Assembly: GCF_036013745.1 (NCBI RefSeq)
Contig: NZ_CP107880.1
Location: 7,812,001-7,876,000 of the forward strand
DNA length: 64,000 nucleotides
From: Streptomyces sp. NBC_00483
Lineage (GTDB): Bacteria; Actinomycetota; Actinomycetes; Streptomycetales; Streptomycetaceae
Direction of reading: 5' to 3'
The position numbers and the translations under genes are program-made. How positions within the stretch are numbered: the first letter of the stretch is position 1; each line of letters begins with the position of its first letter. Below the pieces are notes generated by a model. It ran no database searches, was not told the DNA's origin, and was given only the letters and a program-made list of their open reading frames with translations. Shown in pieces: positions 7,421 through 15,389 of the stretch.

Positions 7421-9658
7421 ATGGCCCAGCCCTGGCAGGACACCACCCTTCCCGCCCACGTCCGGGCGGCGGACCTGCTCGCCCGGATGACCGCCGAGGA
7501 GAAGGCGGCGCAGTTGTCCAGCGTGTGGCTGGGCGCGGCCATCGGCTCCGACTCCGAGGCCGCCGTGGCGCCCGGACAGCACGCGTACGCCGCCGAGAGC
7601 GCGGACCTCGACGCCCTCCTCCCGTACGGCCTCGGCCAGCTCACCCGCCCCTTCGGTACCGTCCCCGTCGACCCCACCGAAGGGGCCGCCCGCCTCGCCG
7701 CGTTGCAGCGCCGCATCCGCGCGGGCAACCGCTTCGGGCTGCCCGCGCTCGCCCACGAGGAGTGCCTGACCGGCTTCGGGGCCTGGCAGGCCACCGTGTT
7801 CCCGACCCCGCTCGCCTGGGGCGCCACCTTCGACCCCGCCCTGATCACGGAGATGGCGCGGGCGATCGGCGCCTCCATGGCCACGGTCGGCATCCACCAG
7901 GGCCTCGCCCCGGTCCTCGACGTCGTACGCGATCCGCGCTGGGGTCGCACCGAGGAGTCGATCGGCGAGGACCCCTACCTCGTCGGCACCATCGGCACCG
8001 CCTACGTACGCGGCCTCGAAGCGGCGGGGATCGTCGCCACGCTCAAGCACTTGGCCGGCTACTCGGCCTCGCGCGCCGCCCGCAACCACGCGCCCGCGCC
8101 GCTCGGGCCGCGTGAGCTGGCGGATGTGATCCTGCCGCCGTTCGAGATGGCGCTGCGCGAGGGCGGCGCCCGCTCCGTGATGGCCGCGTACAACGACGTC
8201 GACGGCCTGCCCGCCCACGCGCACGCCGGACTCCTCACTCAACTCCTGCGCGACGACTGGCAGTTCGGTGGGACCGTCGTCTCCGACTACTTCGGCATCG
8301 CGTTCCTGGAGTCCGCCCACCGGGTCGCCGCGTCCGGAGCGGCGGCGGGCGCGCTCGCGCTCGCGGCCGGCGTGGACGTCGAACTCCCGGCCGCCCACTG
8401 CTTCTCGACCGGCGAGGGCCTCCCGGAGGAACTGCTCGACCGGGCGGCGCTGCGCGTGCTCACGCAGAAGTGCGAACTGGGGCTGCTCGACCCGGAGAAC
8501 GAGCCGGAGTCCTCGGCCGAACCGGTCGACCTGAACCCGTCCCACATGCGGGAGTTGGCGGCCAAGGTCGCGCAGGAGTCCGTGGTTGTCCTCGCCAACG
8601 ACTCGGGCCTGCTGCCGCTCCCGGAGACGGGCGGCCTCCGCGTCGCCCTCGTCGGCCCGCTCGCCGACGAGGAGGCCGCGATGCTCGGCTGCTACACGTT
8701 CCCGCGCCACGTCGGCGTCAACCACCCCGAACTGCCCACCGGCGTCGACATCCCGACCTTCGCGGAGGCGCTGCGCGCGGAGCTGCCGGGAGCGGAGTTC
8801 GTGGCCGACCCCGCGCGCGCCGACATCTGCCTGGCCGTGGTGGGGGACCGCTCGGGCCTGTTCGGGCGCGGCTCGTCCGGCGAGGGCTGCGACGTGGAAG
8901 ATCTGGAACTCCCTTTCGGTCAAAGCGAGTTGCTCGACGAGGCGTTCGCCTCCGGGGTGCCGACCGTCATCGTCGTCCTCAGCGGACGCCCCTACGCACT
9001 CGGCCGCTGGGCGGACCGGGCGGCCGCCGTCCTCCAGGCCTTCTTCCCCGGGCAGGAGGGCGGCGCGGCGGTCGCGGGCGTGCTGTCCGGCCGCGTCGAA
9101 CCGTCCGGCCGCCTCCCCATCGGAGTGCCGCGCACCCGCGGCGGCCAGCCCGCCCCCTACCTCGCCCCGCCGCTCGGGCGGCACGGCGGGCCCAGCAATG
9201 TCGACCCCACCGCGCTCTACCCGTTCGGCCACGGCCTCTCGTACACCACGTTCGCCTGGGACGCCCCGCAGTGCGAGGACCCCGAGTTCGGCACCGACGG
9301 CGAGGTGTCGCTGAAGCTCACCGTGCGCAACACGGGCGAGCGGCCCGGCACCGAGGTCGTCCAGCTCTACCTCCACGACCCGGTCGGCACCGTCGCCCGC
9401 CCCGAGGCCCGACTCGTCGGCTACGCCCGCGTCCCCCTCGACCCCGGCGCCTCGGCCGAGGTCCACGCCACGTTCCCGGCCGACCTCGCCGCGTACACCG
9501 GCGCCGACGGCCGCCGCGTCGTCGAGCCCGGCGCCCTCGAACTGCGCGTCGCCGCGTCCAGCGAACACGTCCACCACACGGTGCCGCTCACCCTGACGGG
9601 CCCGGTGCGCGAGGTGGGGCACGACCGCCGGATGCGCTGCGAGCTACGCGTGAAGTGA
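7421..9658 (+). CDS. bxlA: GH3 beta-xylosidase/beta-glucosidase (BxlA-like)
   Basis: Cytoplasmic glycoside hydrolase of 745 residues that would split imported xylo-oligosaccharides into xylose. The GH3 N-terminal barrel (about 20-310) has APVLDVVRDPRWGR and the nucleophile region VVSDYFGI with Asp289. A C-terminal alpha/beta domain follows (about 370-590), then a fibronectin-III-like domain starting after GHGLSYTTF. There is no signal peptide. The ATG at 7421 has GAGGAG 5 bases upstream; a TTG at 7409 is less likely. It is the last gene of the bxlEFGA operon, matching the known gene order. Xylosidase rather than glucosidase activity is inferred from this context. Confidence 0.87.
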   Translation: MAQPWQDTTLPAHVRAADLLARMTAEEKAAQLSSVWLGAAIGSDSEAAVAPGQHAYAAESADLDALLPYGLGQLTRPFGTVPVDPTEGAARLAALQRRIRAGNRFGLPALAHEECLTGFGAWQATVFPTPLAWGATFDPALITEMARAIGASMATVGIHQGLAPVLDVVRDPRWGRTEESIGEDPYLVGTIGTAYVRGLEAAGIVATLKHLAGYSASRAARNHAPAPLGPRELADVILPPFEMALREGGARSVMAAYNDVDGLPAHAHAGLLTQLLRDDWQFGGTVVSDYFGIAFLESAHRVAASGAAAGALALAAGVDVELPAAHCFSTGEGLPEELLDRAALRVLTQKCELGLLDPENEPESSAEPVDLNPSHMRELAAKVAQESVVVLANDSGLLPLPETGGLRVALVGPLADEEAAMLGCYTFPRHVGVNHPELPTGVDIPTFAEALRAELPGAEFVADPARADICLAVVGDRSGLFGRGSSGEGCDVEDLELPFGQSELLDEAFASGVPTVIVVLSGRPYALGRWADRAAAVLQAFFPGQEGGAAVAGVLSGRVEPSGRLPIGVPRTRGGQPAPYLAPPLGRHGGPSNVDPTALYPFGHGLSYTTFAWDAPQCEDPEFGTDGEVSLKLTVRNTGERPGTEVVQLYLHDPVGTVARPEARLVGYARVPLDPGASAEVHATFPADLAAYTGADGRRVVEPGALELRVAASSEHVHHTVPLTLTGPVREVGHDRRMRCELRVK

Positions 9659-9696
9659 CGCGCTCGACCACCCGTGAAGCGACGTACTCAACCACC
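9649..9696. repeat. 24-bp tandem repeat spanning the end of bxlA
   Basis: Two 24-bp copies (9649-9672 and 9673-9696) differ at three positions, and a degenerate third begins at 9697. The first copy contains the last codons and stop of bxlA. It looks like a duplication of the gene end by slippage. Confidence 0.7.
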
Positions 9697-9727
9697 CGTG
9701 AAACACGCACAGTTGAGGAGATCCGCC

Positions 9728-10798
9728 ATGCGCACGACCCGTATCAGATCCGCCGCCCTCGCCGCCGCGACGGCCGCCCTGCTCATCGGAGGCCTCGCCA
9801 CCGTCCCGGCCGCCGCCGCCCCCGACAGCGGCAAGAAACCCGGCGCCTCCGCCACCCTTCACGACCTCGCCCGCGCCCAGGGCCGCTACTTCGGCTCCGC
9901 CGTCGACAACCCCGAGCTGGACGACACCCCGTACGCCCACCTCCTCGGCACCGAGTTCGGCCAGACCACACCCGGCAACGGCATGAAGTGGTACGCCACC
10001 GAACCCCAGCGCGGCGTCTTCGACTTCACCGCCGGCGACGAGATCGTCGACTACGCCCGCGCCAACGGACTCAAGGTCCGCGGCCACACACTCCTGTGGC
10101 ACAGCCAGCTGCCCGACTGGCTGACCTCCGGCACCTGGAGCGCCGACGAACTCCGCTCGATCCTCAGGAACCACATCACCAAGGTGGTCAAGCACTACCG
10201 CGGCAAGGTCTTCGCCTGGGACGTCGCCAACGAGATCATGAACGAGGACGGCACATACCGCGAGAACATCTTCTACAAGACCCTCGGCCCCGGCTACATT
10301 GCCGACGCCCTGCGCTGGGCCCGCGCGGCGGACCCCAAGGTCAAGCTGTACCTCAACGACTACAACGTCGAGGGCACGGGCGCGAAGTCCGACGCGTACT
10401 ACGCGCTGATCAAGCAGCTCAAGGCCGACCGCGTGCCCATGGACGGCTTCGGCATGCAGGCCCACCTCGCGCTCCAGTACGGCTTCCCGTCCCAGATGCG
10501 GCAGAACATCCAGCGCTTCGCCGGCCTCGGCGTCGACGTCGCCATCACCGAGCTCGACATCCGCATGCTCCTCCCCGCCGACCAGACCAAGCTCGCCCAA
10601 CAGGCCGACTGGTACGGGCAGGTGACCGACGCCTGCCTCGCCGTGAAGCGCTGCGTCGGCATCACGCTGTGGGGCTACTCGGACCGGCACTCGTGGATCC
10701 CCGGGGTCTTCGACGGCGAGGGGGCCGCCCTGCCCTGGGACGATAACCTCCGCCACAAGCCGGCGTACGACGCGATCCGCAAGGCCCTGAAGGACTGA
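9728..10798 (+). CDS. Secreted endo-1,4-beta-xylanase, GH10
   Basis: Single-domain GH10 xylanase of 356 residues. A signal peptide covers about residues 1-31 (Arg-rich start, Ala/Leu core, AAA-type cleavage site). The catalytic residues are visible: acid/base Glu169 in WDVANEIMN and nucleophile Glu275 in AITELDI. There is no carbohydrate-binding module, unlike many streptomycete XlnA enzymes. The ATG at 9728 has a GAGGAG site; an upstream in-frame ATG at 9674 would spoil the signal peptide. It follows bxlA by 69 bases in the same direction and would make the oligosaccharides taken up by BxlEFG. Confidence 0.92.
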   Translation: MRTTRIRSAALAAATAALLIGGLATVPAAAAPDSGKKPGASATLHDLARAQGRYFGSAVDNPELDDTPYAHLLGTEFGQTTPGNGMKWYATEPQRGVFDFTAGDEIVDYARANGLKVRGHTLLWHSQLPDWLTSGTWSADELRSILRNHITKVVKHYRGKVFAWDVANEIMNEDGTYRENIFYKTLGPGYIADALRWARAADPKVKLYLNDYNVEGTGAKSDAYYALIKQLKADRVPMDGFGMQAHLALQYGFPSQMRQNIQRFAGLGVDVAITELDIRMLLPADQTKLAQQADWYGQVTDACLAVKRCVGITLWGYSDRHSWIPGVFDGEGAALPWDDNLRHKPAYDAIRKALKD

Positions 10799-10806
10799 CG
10801 CGTCAG
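10795..10806. other. Palindrome shared by two convergent stop codons
   Basis: CTGACGCGTCAG is a perfect 12-bp palindrome that contains the TGA of the xylanase (10796-10798) and the TGA of the convergent helicase (10803-10805). Only four bases separate the two genes and no larger terminator hairpin is evident. Confidence 0.6.
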
Positions 10807-12968
10807 CCCTCTTCCTCCACGCCGAGGCGTGCCTGCTCCTCCTCGACGATCCGGCGCGCGATGTCCGCGTCGGAGACGTCGACGGCGTCGGGCGTCGCCT
10901 CGGCCATGGAGCTGCGCCGGGCGTACGCGTCGAACAGCCGGGACTTGTTGGCGAGTATCTTCACCAGGCGTTCGTCGACGCCGCCGGTGGCGAGGAGGCG
11001 GTGCACCCGCACCGATCGGACCTGGCCCATGCGGTGCGCCCGCGCCACGGCCTGGTGCTCCAAGGTCGGCTTGATCTGCGGCTCGCACAGGATCACCACC
11101 GAGGCGGCCTGGATGTTGAGCCCGACGCCACCGGCCTGGATCTGGGACACGAGGACGGCCGGCCCGGCCGTGTCCGCGAACTCGTCGACGAGCAGTTGTC
11201 TGCGCGCGGGCGGAACGCTGCCGGTGAGCGGCCCGAACACCGGGCCCCCGACCGGCGGTTCGGTGTCGAGGGCGCCCTTGACCGCGCGGAGCACGTCGCG
11301 GAAGTTGGAGAACACGACGACCTTGAGTCCGGCCTCCGCGGCGTCCCGGACGAGCTCGCGCAGCCGCTCCAGCTTGGCGGACTCCGCCGGGTGCGCGTAC
11401 GCCGCCCGGCGCATGGCCATGAAGTTGCCGGACGCGACGGCCTCCCGGTAGGCGGCCTGGTCCTGGGAACTCAACTCCTCCCACTCGTCGGTGTGCTGGA
11501 GGCTGGGCAGCTCGGCCAGTACGTCGTCCTGGTTGCGCCGCAGATAGACGGGGGCGACCGCCGTGCGGAAGGCGACGGACCCGGCGAGGCCGTCCTCCTC
11601 GTCGAGCCGGTCCGCGAGCGAGGGATCCAGTACGCGTACGAGGTTGCGGAACTCGCCGACGCGGTTCTCCATCGGGGTGCCGGTCATGAACAGCACCCGC
11701 TCGCAGTGCTCGGCCCACTCGGCCACCGCCTGCGAGCGCAGCGTCTCCGGGTTCTTCACCGCGTGCGCCTCGTCGACGACGAGCATCCCCACCTCGCCGC
11801 CGCCGGGCGCCGGAAGGCCGCGCAGCGCGTCGTACGTCGTGACGGCGACACCGCCCCGGCCCTTCCAGTCCGCGAAGGCCTCGCCCCGGTCGGAGCCGTG
11901 CACCGGCAGGACACGCAGCGCGCTGCGGGCCTCGATCTCCCGCGTCCAGTTCACGAGGACGCTCGCCGGGCAGACGACCATGAAGTGGCTCTGTCCCTCG
12001 GTCGCCAGGTGGGTCAGTGCGGCGATGGCCTGGACCGTCTTGCCGAGCCCCATCTCGTCTCCGAGCAGCGCGCGGCGCCGCGCGAGCGCGAAGCGGGCCC
12101 CGAACGCCTGATAGCCGCGCAGCGACACCCGCAGCCGCGACTCGTCGAGCTGCTGGGTCCGCACCTGTTCGGCGATGTCGGCGGGCAGGAAGCCCTCGGC
12201 GGCGTCCTTGTCCGGCGTCAGACCGGAGATCTCGCCGAGCACGCTGTAGTACTCGGCGGAGCGCACCTCGAAGTCGACCCACGCCGCCACGTCCGTCGCG
12301 GGCCCGCGCAGCAGGTCGACCGAGGCCTGCGCGAACAGCGGCCCCGTGCCCGCCCGCTCGGCCTCCGCGACGACGGCCCGCACCTGCTCGGCGGCGTCGA
12401 GGGCGCGGGTCCGCCGGGCCCGTCCGGTGAACAGCAGCCGCAGCCGCCCAGCCGCGGGCCGCGCCTCGTCGAGCAGCGGTCCGAGCCGGCGGGCGATGCC
12501 GGTCGCGGTGTCGACGGCGTGCCGCGCGTCGGGGCCCGCCTCCACCAGCACGTGCAGCGCCGTGACCAGCGCGGTCGTCCGGGGCTCCGGCTCGTCCACG
12601 TCGAGCGGCACGGCGGCCGTCTGCCGTACGCGCTCGGCGAGGCGGCCCGCGGCGGCCAGCAGTTGCGTGGCGGTCTGCGGGCCCACGCCGTGGATCTGGT
12701 TGAGGCGGGCGGGGCCGGCGTCGAGGACCTGGCGGACCGTGCGCAGCCCGTCCCGCTCCACGAGCCCGACGCGGACGCGGCCGTCCGTGGCCTCCTGGAG
12801 CCGGGCCACGGGCATGGTGTCGAGGACGCGGGCGACCGACTCGTCGAGGAGCGGCGTGAGGGCGTCCCGGACCGCGCCCACGGCCCGCGCGTGGTCGTCG
12901 AGCAGGCCGCGTACGGCGGCGTAGAGGCGCGAACCGTCGGCGACGGCCTCCCGCTCCGTGCGTCCCAT
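10803..12968 (-). CDS. SNF2-type DEAD/DEAH-box helicase with helix-hairpin-helix segment
   Basis: SWI2/SNF2 superfamily DNA translocase, 721 residues from the ATG at 12968, which has a GAGGAGGG site upstream; an ATG at 13016 is an alternative. The N-terminal third has no clear family except a helix-hairpin-helix-like stretch (LNQIHGVGPQTATQLL). The ATPase core has Walker A GDEMGLGKTVQA and Walker B VVDEAHAVKN, then the helicase C part with LVSQIQAGGVGLNIQAA and AVARAHRMGQ, which are SNF2 hallmarks. It stands alone without restriction, nuclease or methylase genes. The role is probably DNA repair or chromatin-like remodelling, but it is not assignable. Confidence 0.85.
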   Translation of the reverse strand: MGRTEREAVADGSRLYAAVRGLLDDHARAVGAVRDALTPLLDESVARVLDTMPVARLQEATDGRVRVGLVERDGLRTVRQVLDAGPARLNQIHGVGPQTATQLLAAAGRLAERVRQTAAVPLDVDEPEPRTTALVTALHVLVEAGPDARHAVDTATGIARRLGPLLDEARPAAGRLRLLFTGRARRTRALDAAEQVRAVVAEAERAGTGPLFAQASVDLLRGPATDVAAWVDFEVRSAEYYSVLGEISGLTPDKDAAEGFLPADIAEQVRTQQLDESRLRVSLRGYQAFGARFALARRRALLGDEMGLGKTVQAIAALTHLATEGQSHFMVVCPASVLVNWTREIEARSALRVLPVHGSDRGEAFADWKGRGGVAVTTYDALRGLPAPGGGEVGMLVVDEAHAVKNPETLRSQAVAEWAEHCERVLFMTGTPMENRVGEFRNLVRVLDPSLADRLDEEDGLAGSVAFRTAVAPVYLRRNQDDVLAELPSLQHTDEWEELSSQDQAAYREAVASGNFMAMRRAAYAHPAESAKLERLRELVRDAAEAGLKVVVFSNFRDVLRAVKGALDTEPPVGGPVFGPLTGSVPPARRQLLVDEFADTAGPAVLVSQIQAGGVGLNIQAASVVILCEPQIKPTLEHQAVARAHRMGQVRSVRVHRLLATGGVDERLVKILANKSRLFDAYARRSSMAEATPDAVDVSDADIARRIVEEEQARLGVEEEG

Positions 12969-13068
12969 TGGGCCCTGCCCTCCTCGTAGCGCGTACGACT
13001 GCGCCAGTTGCGTCATCTTCCCATCGAGGTGTGACAGCGGGCCTGGCGGTCACACGGCGTTGCGGCCA

Positions 13069-13142
13069 CGGGGCTCTGCCCCAGACCCCGCTGCTCAATC
13101 GCCGCAGGGGCTTGAAAGATCGGGGCTCTGCCCCGGACCCCG
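13069..13142. repeat. Two copies of a GC-rich intergenic repeat between helicase and pectinase genes
   Basis: The 22-base unit CGGGGCTCTGCCCCRGACCCCG occurs at 13069-13090 and 13121-13142 with one difference, separated by a segment ending in CTTGAAAGAT. Each unit can form a GGGGCTCTGCCCC hairpin. This kind of GGGGC-TCTG-CCCC element is common between genes in Streptomyces (general knowledge). The gene-free stretch 12969-13282 holds this repeat and the promoter of the pectinase; I see nothing else in it. Confidence 0.7.
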
Positions 13143-13282
13143 CGGGCTCTCGTCCAAAGAGCGGGGCTTGAAGTGCCGAACCGGAACCGCCCCGGCAACC
13201 TTTCCCGCCACCCGCGGCGACAGCACACCGGCACGTGCCACCCGGCACGCGTTCCCCCACCACGTACGGAGTGCATGAGCTG

Positions 13283-15346
13283 ATGAGTGACACCCGCAGC
13301 AAGCCCCGGCACCGCAGACGCCGCACCGTCCTCCTCGCAGGCGCCCCGCTCGCCGTCGCCGCCGCGGCCGCCCTCGCCTACGGCGGCGGGTTCCTCGGCG
13401 CGGACGGAGCGGATTCGGCGAGCGCCGCCACCGCCGCCGACGCCGCGACCGCCGCCGCGTGGGCCGACGACACCGCCGACGGATTCGCGTCCGTCGACGC
13501 GCAGGGTCAGGACGGCACGTACGGCGGGCGCGGCGGCGAGACGGTCACCGTGAAGACCCTGGCCGACCTGGAGAAGTACGCGACCGCGAGCAAGCCCTAC
13601 GTCATCGTGGTCGCGGGCGAGATCAAGATGGACCCCGTCGGCAAGGAGATCAAGGTCGCCTCCGACAAGACCATCGTGGGCGCCGGCACCGCCGGGCACA
13701 TCGTCGGCGGCGGCTTCTTCCTCGGCACCGGCGTGCACAACGTCATCATCCGCAACCTGACGATCCGCGACTCCTACCAGGGGACCTGGAACGACAAGGA
13801 CCACGACTTCGACGCCATCCAGATGGACGGCGCGCACCACGTGTGGATCGACCACAACGACCTGCGCAGGATGGCCGACGGGCTGATCGACGTCCGCAAG
13901 GACTCGACCGACATCACCGTCTCCTGGAACAAGCTCAGCAACGACAACAAGGCCTTCGGCATCGGCTGGACCGAGAACGTCGTCACCGACATCACCATCC
14001 ACCACAACTGGATCCGCGAGACCGAACAGCGCAACCCCTCCACGGACAACGCCGCGCACGCGCACCTCTACAACAACTACCTGCAGGACGACGCGGGCAC
14101 CGACATCACGTCCTCGTACGGGAACTACTCGCGCGGCAAGACGAAGATGGTCCTGGAGAACAGCTACTTCCAGGGCGTCAACAACCCCGTCATCAAGGAC
14201 GACACCGCCACCCTCGTGCAGCGCGGCAGCGTCTTCTCCGGCACCAGCGGGCGCAACGAGAGCGGGGGCACCGCCTTCACCCCGTCCGACTTCTACGCGT
14301 ACACGCTGGACAAGGCGGCGGACGTGCCGGGGCTGCTCAAGTCCGGTGTGGGGCCCAGGAGTTCGATCGGAACCGCGAGTGCGACCGCCGAGACGAAGGC
14401 CGCCGCGAGCACCCTCACCGTCGCGGCCGACGGCAGCGCCCAGTACAAGACGGTGCAGGCCGCCGTCGACGCCGTGCCCGCGAACAACACCGCGCGCGTG
14501 GACATCAAGGTCGCGCCCGGCACGTACCGCGGCACCGTGACCGTCCCGGCGAACAAGCCGCACGTGACGATCGTCGGCACCGGTTCGAGCCGCAAGTCCA
14601 CCGTCCTCGTCGAGGGGCACGCCGCCGGTACGAAGAAGCCGGACGGATCGACGTACGGCACCTCGGGCAGCGCCACCGTCACCGTCCTCGCCGCCGACAC
14701 CCAACTGCGCAACCTGAGCGTCAGCAACGACTACGACGAGAGCAAGGACACCTCCATCGCCGCGCAGGCGGTCGCGCTGCGCACCAGCGCCGACAAGGTG
14801 TTCCTCGACTCGGTCATCACCAGCGGCGACCAGGACACGCTGCTGCTCGACGGCGCGGGCAAGCGCGTCTACATGAAGGACTCGTACGTCGTCGGCAACG
14901 TCGACTTCATCTTCGGCGGCGCCACCGCCGTGATCGACCAGTCCGTGATCACCCTGAAGAAGCGGTGGGACGGCACATCGGCCGGCTACGTCATGGCGCC
15001 GAGCACCGCGGCGGGCAAGAAGGGCCTGCTCGTCAACCGGACCACCATCAGCGGCGACGTCTCCGCCGACAGCTTCCACCTCGGCCGCAACTGGCACGCG
15101 GGCGGCGACGCCTCCCTCGACCCGCAGGCCACCGTCCGCAACTCCACGCTCGGCGCCGCGATCAAGGCGAAGCCGTGGACGGACATGGGCGGCTTCTCGT
15201 GGAAGGACGACCGGTTCGCCGAGTACAAGAACACCGGTGACGGGGCCGGTTCGGCGAGCGCCGACCGGCCGCAGCTGAGCGACGCGCAGGCCGCGCAGCA
15301 GGAGGTCGCGGACTGGCTGGGGGACTGGACGCCCACGGCCTCCTGA
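13283..15346 (+). CDS. Secreted bifunctional pectinase: pectate lyase (PL1) - pectin methylesterase (CE8) fusion
   Basis: 687-residue exported protein. Residues 1-50 form an Arg-rich leader and hydrophobic segment. Residues about 60-365 are a PL1 pectate lyase with FDAIQMDGAHHVWIDHNDL and ITIHHNWIRETEQRNP. Residues about 385-680 are a CE8 methylesterase with the conserved DQDTLLL, GNVDFIFGG (Asp nucleophile) and LGRNW motifs. One protein could remove methyl esters and cleave the exposed polygalacturonate. The ATG at 13283 is used; a GTG at 13271 nearer the CGGAG site is possible. No carbohydrate-binding module is seen. No pectin transporter is adjacent. Confidence 0.9.
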   Translation: MSDTRSKPRHRRRRTVLLAGAPLAVAAAAALAYGGGFLGADGADSASAATAADAATAAAWADDTADGFASVDAQGQDGTYGGRGGETVTVKTLADLEKYATASKPYVIVVAGEIKMDPVGKEIKVASDKTIVGAGTAGHIVGGGFFLGTGVHNVIIRNLTIRDSYQGTWNDKDHDFDAIQMDGAHHVWIDHNDLRRMADGLIDVRKDSTDITVSWNKLSNDNKAFGIGWTENVVTDITIHHNWIRETEQRNPSTDNAAHAHLYNNYLQDDAGTDITSSYGNYSRGKTKMVLENSYFQGVNNPVIKDDTATLVQRGSVFSGTSGRNESGGTAFTPSDFYAYTLDKAADVPGLLKSGVGPRSSIGTASATAETKAAASTLTVAADGSAQYKTVQAAVDAVPANNTARVDIKVAPGTYRGTVTVPANKPHVTIVGTGSSRKSTVLVEGHAAGTKKPDGSTYGTSGSATVTVLAADTQLRNLSVSNDYDESKDTSIAAQAVALRTSADKVFLDSVITSGDQDTLLLDGAGKRVYMKDSYVVGNVDFIFGGATAVIDQSVITLKKRWDGTSAGYVMAPSTAAGKKGLLVNRTTISGDVSADSFHLGRNWHAGGDASLDPQATVRNSTLGAAIKAKPWTDMGGFSWKDDRFAEYKNTGDGAGSASADRPQLSDAQAAQQEVADWLGDWTPTAS

Positions 15347-15357
15347 CCGGTGGGAGG

Positions 15358-15389
15358 TGTACGCGGCGGCGCTCACCGCGCCGCGTACA
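15358..15389. terminator. Terminator hairpin between convergent pectinase and acyl-CoA ligase genes
   Basis: Perfect 11-bp arms TGTACGCGGCG (15358-15368) and CGCCGCGTACA (15379-15389) with a 10-base loop. It lies 12 bases after the pectinase stop and covers the last codons of the ligase, so it could serve as a terminator for both directions. Confidence 0.65.

Noticed and set aside
8470..10746. Long plus-strand frame over bxlA and the xylanase gene
   Set aside because: Arg- and Pro-rich translation out of frame with two enzymes that have intact catalytic motifs.
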